Source of the DNA: JAEXNA01 sp050486105 | GTDB taxonomy: Bacteria; Vulcanimicrobiota; Xenobia; Xenobiales; JADMJV01 | NCBI GenBank assembly: GCA_050486105.1 | Contig: JBJHCR010000301.1 | Location: 1 to 7,800, forward strand | Direction of reading: 5' to 3' | Length of the DNA stretch: 7,800 nt | Shown here: positions 1 through 5,501 of the stretch, piece by piece | How the letters are laid out: every line of letters begins with the position of its first letter | Numbering within the stretch: position 1 is the first letter of the stretch | Program-made: the position numbers and the translations under genes | Notes under the pieces: generated by a model | Told to the model about the DNA's origin: nothing | The model's input: only the letters and a program-made list of their open reading frames with translations | Databases searched by the model: none

Positions 1-2
1 GA

Positions 3-551
3 TCCGTCGCTGATCGCGTTCTCGGCGTTCTCCCAGGCCGTTCCATAGATCCGCTGCAGTTGCTGCTTGTTCTCATCGCCGCGCCAATAAGCGCCAGCTA
101 CCGACAGCAATTTGAACGCCTTGCGATCGACTTGGCCCAGGTGGTCGACATGGGGCCCTTTGCAGAGATCCTCGAAAGTGTCATGCTTATAGGTGGAGAT
201 CACGCTGCCGTCAGCCTTTTCGGCCAAGCCTTCGATCAGTTCGACCTTATAGGGCTGATCCTTAAAGAGCTCAAGAGCCTCCTCACGAGTGAGTTCACGA
301 TAGAGAAACTGGTGCCTTTTCTTGAGAATGTTCTTCATTCTCTTCTCGATGGCAGAGATATCCTGATCGGTCAGAGGCCGCGGCAGGTCGAAGTCATAAT
401 AGAAGCCGTTCTCGATGGGTGGACCGATGGCATACTTGGCCTCGGGGAACATCTCCAGCACGGCCTGAGCCATGACGTGGGCCAGTCCATGGCGGATTCG
501 GTAGAGACGCTCTTCTCGGCTGAGTTTTTCTAAGGTTTGAGTGGCTGACAC
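3..551 (-). CDS. thrS: Threonyl-tRNA synthetase, N-terminal part (truncated by left edge)
   Basis: This gene charges tRNA-Thr with threonine in the cytoplasm. Reading the minus strand from GTG at 551-549 gives 183 in-frame codons before the edge. Visible features are the editing-domain HxxxH motif (HGLAH, residues 21-25), GPPIENGFYYDFD (43-55), the editing-site Cys/His motif DLCKGPHV (128-135), and RGDENKQQLQRIYGTAW (157-173) leading towards the catalytic core. These are hallmarks of class II ThrRS. The protein enters the editing domain about 20 residues after the start, so the usual N-terminal TGS domain is absent, as is known for some bacterial ThrRS. The GTG start is chosen because AAGGAG lies 6 nt upstream. 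The frame stays open upstream to a TGA, but that extension has no TGS-like sequence. The catalytic and anticodon-binding domains lie outside the window. Confidence 0.95.
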   Translation of the reverse strand, partial: MSATQTLEKLSREERLYRIRHGLAHVMAQAVLEMFPEAKYAIGPPIENGFYYDFDLPRPLTDQDISAIEKRMKNILKKRHQFLYRELTREEALELFKDQPYKVELIEGLAEKADGSVISTYKHDTFEDLCKGPHVDHLGQVDRKAFKLLSVAGAYWRGDENKQQLQRIYGTAWENAENAISDG

Positions 552-557
552 GTGGTT

Positions 558-563
558 CTCCTT
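558..563 (-). promoter_or_regulatory. Ribosome binding site of thrS
   Basis: AAGGAG on the minus strand, 6 nt before the GTG at 551. It decides the start of thrS. Its first three bases lie inside one arm of an 8-bp inverted repeat (561-568 with 619-626), so access to it could depend on leader RNA folding. Confidence 0.75.
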
Positions 564-626
564 CTCGGGGCAGCGTTCGAAAAGGGGCACGGATACCCTC
601 CCGTCGACCCATCGAGGGCCGAGAAG
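561..626 (-). promoter_or_regulatory. Inverted repeat in thrS leader overlapping the Shine-Dalgarno sequence
   Basis: CTTCTCGG at 561-568 is the exact reverse complement of CCGAGAAG at 619-626. In the thrS leader RNA these arms could pair and enclose about 50 nt, which contain a second short pairing (CCCTC at 596-600 with GAGGG at 614-618). The downstream arm covers part of the thrS Shine-Dalgarno sequence, so the fold would limit ribosome access. In E. coli, ThrRS represses its own translation by binding leader hairpins. A comparable arrangement here is inference only; I see no clear anticodon-like loop. Confidence 0.35.
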
Positions 627-735
627 CAGGTTTCGAATTGGGCCACCTGGCTCATGATAGAAGCAATAGATAGGTCAAAAGAACCAGAAGGCAATTGCTC
701 ACAAGCCACATCTTCATTCGCAGCGGAATAGATCT

Positions 736-740
736 AAGGA
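736..740 (+). promoter_or_regulatory. Weak ribosome binding site of the PilZ gene
   Basis: AAGGA ends 13 nt before the ATG at 754. This is longer than the usual spacing, so translation of the PilZ gene may be modest or the site may not be used. No better in-frame start with a site was found nearby. Confidence 0.35.
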
Positions 741-753
741 AAATGTAAAGTTC

Positions 754-1167
754 ATGGGAAGAATCAATAAGTATCGAAAGAAAAAGAGCGAAAAGGCACC
801 CGTTGGGAACGAGAAGCGGGTGTTTTCCAGAGTTCCGTGCTTGCTAGACCTGCAACTGGCAAAGAGTCGGCAGGACGAAGGCGCGGTGGAGGTGGAGCCA
901 ATCGAGGCTATCGATCTCTCCTTGCTAGGTCTGGGTTTTCAGCGCAAAAATGGGCCGGATTATTTGGTCTTGGGAGACGAGGTTGCCGTGAATCTCTATG
1001 GACACCACCCGGTGCGTGCAGTGGTCAAGTGGAAGAGCGGAGATCGAATCGGGGTCCAGTTCTGTGGTCGCTTCCAAGACATTTTGGAGTCTTGGGTCGG
1101 GGATGTTCTGGCCGCTCAAGGAGTTCGCTTGAAAGACGTCCTGGGAGGGCTCGCTTTTTCCAATTGA
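754..1167 (+). CDS. Single-domain PilZ protein (cyclic-di-GMP receptor)
   Basis: A 137-residue cytoplasmic protein made of one PilZ domain. Both signature motifs for cyclic-di-GMP binding are present: RxxxR as RVFSR (residues 22-26) and D/NxSxxG as DLSLLG (54-59). Between and after them is the alternating hydrophobic pattern of the PilZ beta-barrel, including VLGDEVAVNLYG and AVVKWKSGDRIGVQF. The N-terminus (residues 1-21) is very basic and could make contacts with RNA, membrane or a partner. Members of this family change the activity of a partner protein when the second messenger binds. No partner is named by the context; the three following genes on the same strand are the obvious candidates. 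It is the first gene of the rightward cluster and its stop overlaps the likely TTG start of the next gene. Confidence 0.88.
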   Translation: MGRINKYRKKKSEKAPVGNEKRVFSRVPCLLDLQLAKSRQDEGAVEVEPIEAIDLSLLGLGFQRKNGPDYLVLGDEVAVNLYGHHPVRAVVKWKSGDRIGVQFCGRFQDILESWVGDVLAAQGVRLKDVLGGLAFSN

Positions 1168-1787
1168 TCCTGGAATTTGCCGCAGAAACCGTCGAAGTTC
1201 TCAAGAGCTGTCCTGCCGATTTCGCGCCACGAGTATTCAAAGCGCGAGTACTCTCGGAGGTGCCGCCAAGCCACAGCTTCCCGCAGCCCGCTCTGGTGGA
1301 GCATTCCGAAGAGCTTCGAAAGCGGGTGAGAGACATGCTCAGGCAGGGTGGGTTCAAGCCTACCGGTCGAAGTCGGCCAGCCTCTGAATCTTTGGTCAAA
1401 GCTTTGGAACAAGGCCGCTGGCCGGTCATTCATCCCGTTGTCGACTTGGTGAACACCGTTTCCCTGGAGACCGGCCTTCCGCTCTCGGCTGTAGATTTGG
1501 AGAAGCTGAGCCCTCCCTGGACATTCCGGCTGGGTGGTCCCTCGGAGAACTACGTTTTTAACCCTTCTGGCCAAGTCTTGGACCTTTCTGGGCTGCTGCT
1601 AGCTTGCGACAACGATGGCCCTTTCGGGAGCCCTGTCAAGGACAGTCAGAGAAGCAAGATCTCGGAGGCCACGCGAGAAGTCCTGATCATCATTTGGAGT
1701 TCTCTGGCCCTGGCTCCAGAAGCAGAGAAGGCAGAAAATAGACTTTTCCAACTTGCGGCTTCCACAAAAGGAATGATTCCCAGCTGA
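1164..1787 (+). CDS. Free-standing B3/B4-domain protein (PheRS beta editing-domain relative)
   Basis: About 207 residues. The C-terminal two thirds match the B3/B4 fold of the phenylalanyl-tRNA synthetase beta chain (COG3382-type proteins). The key blocks are SLVKALEQGRWPVIHPVVDL (residues 76-95), VSLETGLPLSAVDLEKL (99-115), and DSQRSKISEATREVLIIIW (160-178), which corresponds to the family's SDRTKITEDT-like stretch. In PheRS the B3/B4 module hydrolyses mischarged Tyr-tRNA-Phe. A free-standing copy could be a trans-editing factor, but this is inference. The reading frame is open back to 837, but that upstream part is out-of-frame PilZ sequence. The best start is TTG at 1164-1166, overlapping the PilZ stop (TTGA) with GGGAGGG about 15 nt upstream; CTG at 1170 is an alternative. 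The stop-start overlap suggests translational coupling with the PilZ gene. Confidence 0.75.
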   Translation: MILEFAAETVEVLKSCPADFAPRVFKARVLSEVPPSHSFPQPALVEHSEELRKRVRDMLRQGGFKPTGRSRPASESLVKALEQGRWPVIHPVVDLVNTVSLETGLPLSAVDLEKLSPPWTFRLGGPSENYVFNPSGQVLDLSGLLLACDNDGPFGSPVKDSQRSKISEATREVLIIIWSSLALAPEAEKAENRLFQLAASTKGMIPS

Positions 1788-1820
1788 AGTCCTAGAAGCG
1801 CACTAGAGGCATCGTTTGTT

Positions 1821-1825
1821 GGAGG
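1821..1825 (+). promoter_or_regulatory. Ribosome binding site that sets the start of the exported glycosidase-like gene
   Basis: GGAGG touches the first in-frame ATG (1826) but lies 6 nt before the second (1832). The second ATG is therefore the more likely start. Confidence 0.7.
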
Positions 1826-1831
1826 ATGAAT

Positions 1832-3874
1832 ATGGGATCGAGCAGGTCTTGGAGTCGAGCTTCGCTGTTTTGGACTCTCGCTTTGTTTTGGACTGTCATT
1901 TCGGGAGCACAGGCCGAACCCGGTCTCAATATAGGACTTTCTAGCACTGAGGTGCACCGAATCGACGAGGGCGGACAACTCAATCTTTTTCTGGACGACC
2001 CGTTGGCCCAGGTCCATCTGTTGGTCAAGGCGGAAACCCGGATCGTTTTTGCTTTTCCAGCGGAGAACTCGGGAATCGGAATTTGGTTTGACGGTCATCT
2101 GCGCTATAAAGAGGGCACTCTCAAGTCTCAGGTTTCCGACCATGGTCAGGCCGTCACCGCGACCTTTGAGGTCCTCCAACCCATTCATCTCGACACTGTC
2201 CTGCTCGATAGCTTGAGGGTGCTGCGAGAGAGGCAGCACCAGACCGAGACTCCCGCACTGATCCAGAAACTGAGACAGGAAAAAGCCCAAGCTTTGGGAT
2301 TGCCGACGGGCTGGAGTTCACCCCAGGTTTCCGTGAGCGAGGTCGAGACCCTCCTCTTTACACGGGAACAGCCAGGGGTTGGCTCGTTTGTTCTGGAGCT
2401 GGCTGCAAGTTCCGGACCGATCGACTCAGAACAACTCATCGTCCCGGAGGGCTTGCTCACCCTCGTTGCAACCGTGCCGTTCTCCTCCCAAGAGGCCTAT
2501 CACGATCGGGCCTTATTTCGGGAATCCTTTCTTCCCAAAACCAAGAGTCGAGAACTCGATCAACGGGCCACCTCGGCTCTCAAAGCTTTACGCTTTCTGG
2601 TCCGCGAGGACAAAATGATGGCGGGCTCCTGGCGATTCTTGACCTATTTTGGTCGAGACACCTTGATCTCTTTGAGCATGCTCGAGCCGATCTTGAGCGA
2701 CCGGGCCCTAGAGAATGGAATCAAGAGTGTGCTCACTCGACTCTCCCCGGAAGGCGCGGTGGCTCACGAGGAAGACGTCGGGCCGTTTGCCGAATGGCAT
2801 CATCTCAGAGATGAAGGAAAATACTCTCTAGCTCCGGTCTTCGACTATAAAATGATCGATGACGACCTCCTTCTTCCCATCGTCTTGAAACTCTGTTTGG
2901 ACCAGAACCGTTTAGTAGTCTTGGATGCTCTTTTTGCTGACCCGGAGTCTCGAGAAGCCATCTTGACCAACCTGGACTACGTCTTGGGGAAAATGAGTCC
3001 GAAAAAGCCTTTACGTCTCCTACCTGGAGAAATGACCGGGGACTGGAGAGATTCGAATGAAGGTTTAGGGAGAGGCGTTTACCCCAGCAGCGTCAATGCT
3101 ATGTTGGCTTTACCGGCACTCGATGCCATGGTGGCCTTGGGCCAACGCTACGAAACCGCTCGGGGACGGGGTGAAAAAGCCCAGGAGCTGAGACCGGCAT
3201 GGGAAACTATCGCCGAAGGCTTTTTGGTGACCTTGAGTCCCGACCACTTGAAAGCCCGAGCTGCGGCTTTCGAAGCCACCCTCTCACCTGCTCAGAAGCA
3301 AGGATTTCAGTTACTCAAGAGTCAGAGCCCGGACGCCTGGGAGCAGCCGTTAACTTTCACTGCTCTGGCTCTCGACGACAATCTCGACCCGGTGGAAATA
3401 CCCAGCAGCGACGTGTGTTTTACTCTCTTCTATGCCAACCCAAGCCAGCAGGAGGTCACGAATATTCTGGACCTCCTGGAACGACCTTGGCCAGCAGGTC
3501 TGATGACGGCCGCAGGTCCCCTGGTGGTGAACCCAGCGCTCTCGGCAGACGCCCTTCATTATCGGACTTTGGGCTTTGGGGCCTATCACGGATTGGTGGT
3601 CTGGTCTTGGCCCTCGAGTATGTTGCAGCTGGGTCTTTTTCGGCAGGCAGAAAGGCATCCCGAGCTCAAGGACAGACTCATGAGCGTGGCCAAGTCCATC
3701 GCTGAAGCCGAAAAACGGGTCGGTGACTTGGCAAACTCTGAGCTTTGGGCTATAGACCTCGGAGTCCAAGGGATCGATTGGAGAGCCTTTGGAGGTGATC
3801 TCGATGAGACCGAGTCCAACGCTCTGCAACTTTGGTCCACGGTCTATCCGGTGATCTGGCATCTGACTCCATAG
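1832..3874 (+). CDS. Exported (alpha/alpha)6 glycosidase-like protein, glycogen-debranching type
   Basis: About 680 residues. Numbering below counts from the upstream ATG at 1826. The N-terminus has a basic stretch, a hydrophobic core (LFWTLALFWTVI) and a probable signal peptidase site after AQA (residue 30), so the product is exported. Residues 35-240 look like an N-terminal beta-rich domain. Residues 245-680 carry blocks that line up with six-hairpin glycosidases of the amylo-alpha-1,6-glucosidase (GH133/GH15/GH63) superfamily: YFGRDTLISL (274-283), DYKMIDDDLLLPIV (340-353), GDWRDSNEGLGRGVYPSSVN (405-424), YHGLVVWSWP (587-596) and ESNALQLWSTVYPVIW (663-678). In debranching enzymes the matching blocks are GRDTF, YNTVDA, WMDA...VN and YHxGTVWPW. 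The catalytic acids cannot be assigned by eye. A role in trimming alpha-glucans or another envelope or extracellular sugar is inferred; family membership is more secure than substrate. It sits 44 nt after the B3/B4 gene. Confidence 0.75.
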   Translation: MGSSRSWSRASLFWTLALFWTVISGAQAEPGLNIGLSSTEVHRIDEGGQLNLFLDDPLAQVHLLVKAETRIVFAFPAENSGIGIWFDGHLRYKEGTLKSQVSDHGQAVTATFEVLQPIHLDTVLLDSLRVLRERQHQTETPALIQKLRQEKAQALGLPTGWSSPQVSVSEVETLLFTREQPGVGSFVLELAASSGPIDSEQLIVPEGLLTLVATVPFSSQEAYHDRALFRESFLPKTKSRELDQRATSALKALRFLVREDKMMAGSWRFLTYFGRDTLISLSMLEPILSDRALENGIKSVLTRLSPEGAVAHEEDVGPFAEWHHLRDEGKYSLAPVFDYKMIDDDLLLPIVLKLCLDQNRLVVLDALFADPESREAILTNLDYVLGKMSPKKPLRLLPGEMTGDWRDSNEGLGRGVYPSSVNAMLALPALDAMVALGQRYETARGRGEKAQELRPAWETIAEGFLVTLSPDHLKARAAAFEATLSPAQKQGFQLLKSQSPDAWEQPLTFTALALDDNLDPVEIPSSDVCFTLFYANPSQQEVTNILDLLERPWPAGLMTAAGPLVVNPALSADALHYRTLGFGAYHGLVVWSWPSSMLQLGLFRQAERHPELKDRLMSVAKSIAEAEKRVGDLANSELWAIDLGVQGIDWRAFGGDLDETESNALQLWSTVYPVIWHLTP

Positions 3875-3880
3875 GATTAC

Positions 3881-3887
3881 GGGGGAG
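3881..3887 (+). promoter_or_regulatory. Ribosome binding site of the GHKL-like gene
   Basis: GGGGGAG directly precedes TTG (3888) and lies 3 nt before GTG (3891). Spacing slightly favours GTG, and the two choices differ by one residue. Confidence 0.45.
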
Positions 3888-5273
3888 TTGGTGAGGGATA
3901 GAGCGCAGCAGATCGAGAGTTTCGTTCAAGCCAGGGCGGCTCAGGGGCAACGCCACTCCCAAGGAGTGTTCACTCTGGCACCTGAGGTGGCTCTCAAGCT
4001 TCTGGCAGAAGCACAGTTGCCTCGTCCATCTACTTGGGTATTGAAGATCGTTCAGGCGGCGGTGGCAAGTCAGGCCCAAGGGATCGAGATCTGTTTCGGT
4101 CGCTCCTCCACAGTGCTGCGTTTTCGGCCCAAGCGCGCCTTTCGTTTCGCTGAAGTTTGGTCCGCTCTAACCGAAAATCTGGGATTCGAACGTACCGGGA
4201 TCGCTCCCATGGCCATCGGTCTCAGAGCGGTGGGCTTCGGGTGCGACCGGGCCTTCAAGGTGCGTCTCCACGCCGTCGAAGAGGTCGAAGAGATCATCTG
4301 GGACGGGCACACCTTGGCCAGGTCTACCTCTGAGCTGAAGCTTGGGCCTCGAGGGACGGTGGAGATCGCGGTCCACCCTCCGGTCTCAGGTGGCAGAGAG
4401 AGCAAGAAAGAGCCTTGGAGTCGCACCGGGACCACCGCCGAAGAGTACCTTGAGTTGGTGGAGAATGCTCTTTGTAGTCCCATTCCCGTGCGCTGTGATG
4501 GACGGTTTTTGGACACCTTGAGTGTGCGTAGAGAACCTCCAGCCCAGCATCTTGGAGAACTCTGTTTGGGCATTAAGGCTTCTGGTGAAAAGAGCGGGCC
4601 CTTCTTAAGGGTCCCAGAGAACCTAGCTCGATTCAAGAAGGGTCGATGGATCCCGTACTCGGTTTCTTCGGTTCTCTTTTATCGGCAATTAGCCTCCGAA
4701 ATAGAGACCGAACCCACGGGTTTGGCTTTACTGAGGGTCTCATATCACGGCTCCCTAAGGCGTTTGCTTCGTCCCACCGAGGTGAACACAGTGCTGCAGG
4801 TGCCCAGCGTTTGCCATTGGGTGCAGAATGGAGTGGTCTGTCAACGGCAAACGCTCGAACTCCCACCTCAAGGGTGCAGCCTGGACTTGTTTGTCAGCGC
4901 TGAAGGTTTGAGCAATGATCTCACCACTCTGAGTCTGGTGGAGTCCGAAGAGAAGAGGAGGCGTCTGGAGGTGAGCCTGAGGTTTGCGCGGACCGTCTTC
5001 GCCGAACTGAATCGACGAATGCAAGCAGACATCTGCTCGTCCGTGGTCCCTCGGGGAGTCCTAGGGGGGGTCGCTGCCGGAGTTCTTCTTTTGGCGACCC
5101 CCTTTGCTAAGCTAGGCATAGCTTTGATGAGTCTCGGATACGGAGCTCTGCTAGTCGACGGCAGTATTGTTCCGGAGCCGAGCCTGCTGCTCTCGGTGAG
5201 AGAGGCTGTCCGCAGGATGAATCTCGACTTAGCCCAGCTTGTTCAAGTTCATGATTCGAAGCCAGGCTCCTGA
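3888..5273 (+). CDS. Uncharacterised protein with a degenerate GHKL/Hsp90-like N-terminal fold and a C-terminal hydrophobic hairpin
   Basis: 461 residues (460 if GTG at 3891 is the start). I do not recognise a named family. Residues 50-68 resemble the N-box helix and following strand of GHKL ATPases (Hsp90, MutL). Against the MutL pattern KELVENSLDAGATRIDI, this protein reads LKIVQAAVASQAQGIEI. The essential Glu, Asn and Asp of that box are then Lys53, Ala57 and Ala60. No DxGxG box follows. A GLRAVGFGCDRAFKVRL stretch (111-127) recalls the GxGFYSAFLVAD region of HtpG. ATP hydrolysis is therefore unlikely if the alignment is right. Residues 389-424 form a hydrophobic segment broken by PFAK, which could be two short membrane passes or a hairpin. 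Residues 353-380 are charged and probably helical. The gap to the upstream gene is 13 nt, so the two are probably co-transcribed. Function unknown. Confidence 0.7.
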   Translation: MVRDRAQQIESFVQARAAQGQRHSQGVFTLAPEVALKLLAEAQLPRPSTWVLKIVQAAVASQAQGIEICFGRSSTVLRFRPKRAFRFAEVWSALTENLGFERTGIAPMAIGLRAVGFGCDRAFKVRLHAVEEVEEIIWDGHTLARSTSELKLGPRGTVEIAVHPPVSGGRESKKEPWSRTGTTAEEYLELVENALCSPIPVRCDGRFLDTLSVRREPPAQHLGELCLGIKASGEKSGPFLRVPENLARFKKGRWIPYSVSSVLFYRQLASEIETEPTGLALLRVSYHGSLRRLLRPTEVNTVLQVPSVCHWVQNGVVCQRQTLELPPQGCSLDLFVSAEGLSNDLTTLSLVESEEKRRRLEVSLRFARTVFAELNRRMQADICSSVVPRGVLGGVAAGVLLLATPFAKLGIALMSLGYGALLVDGSIVPEPSLLLSVREAVRRMNLDLAQLVQVHDSKPGS

Positions 5274-5501
5274 TTCTGGGAGGTTCCTCGGGTTAGGTCC
5301 CGTAGGGCCTTGGCGTGAGCAGTCCTTCGAGGAAACGCTATTGGAGGGCCACCGTGAGACTCACAGCCTTGTTGCTGGAGGATTGGTCACGAAACCTCGT
5401 CCGTGCCAGGAGGCGATCGGGAAGTCCTATTGATGGACACGTGTGTTTGAAGCTCCTTTATTGATGTGTCATAGTGCCACGGCCGCAAAAATCATCCCTA
5501 G
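5274..5501. other. Gap between the four-gene cluster and the RHS frame
   Basis: These 228 bases contain no reading frame that resembles a protein family. A 65-codon frame overlaps the preceding gene's end (5239-5433), and another runs 5443-5637. Neither shows YD repeats or any recognisable motif. Small palindromes occur (GTGAGACTCAC at 5354-5364, ACACGTGT at 5437-5444) but no hairpin followed by a T-run, so no intrinsic terminator is evident. An in-frame TAG at 5499-5501 closes the RHS frame on its left. Confidence 0.6.

Larger units (their letters stand above)
552..753. other. Divergent intergenic region between thrS and the PilZ gene
   Basis: These 202 bases must hold the promoters for both directions. 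On the minus strand a TTGACC (678-673) and a TATCAT (659-654) resemble -35 and -10 boxes, but their 13-nt spacing is too short for a standard sigma-70 promoter. On the plus strand TTGCTC (695-700) is a weak -35 candidate without a good -10 box at normal spacing. The thrS half carries the inverted repeat noted separately. I cannot assign either promoter with confidence. Confidence 0.4.

Noticed and set aside
60..533. 157-codon plus-strand frame over the thrS region
   Set aside because: It is the antisense shadow of thrS; the minus strand matches ThrRS motifs throughout.
654..678. TTGACC and TATCAT as a thrS promoter
   Set aside because: A 13-nt spacer is outside the normal range for sigma-70 promoters, so it is mentioned only as a weak possibility in the intergenic entry.
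652..717. 21-codon minus-strand frame starting MKMWLV, very Leu-rich, upstream of thrS, with its TGA overlapping an ATG (ATGA) of a 41-codon frame ending inside thrS
   Set aside because: It has no ribosome binding site and no run of Thr codons as a thrS leader peptide would need. The overlapping 41-codon frame shows no protein-like pattern. Chance is the simpler explanation.
837..1163. N-terminal extension of the B3/B4 frame
   Set aside because: It overlaps the PilZ gene out of frame and is Arg/Gly-rich without domain character.
1646..2290. 214-codon minus-strand frame across the start of the glycosidase-like gene
   Set aside because: Antisense shadow; it crosses a clear signal peptide and ribosome binding site on the plus strand and resembles no family.
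5312..5340. Imperfect hairpin (TCCT TCG AGGA with outer GCGT/ACGC) as terminator of the four-gene cluster
   Set aside because: The stem is short and interrupted and no T-run follows, so an intrinsic terminator cannot be claimed.
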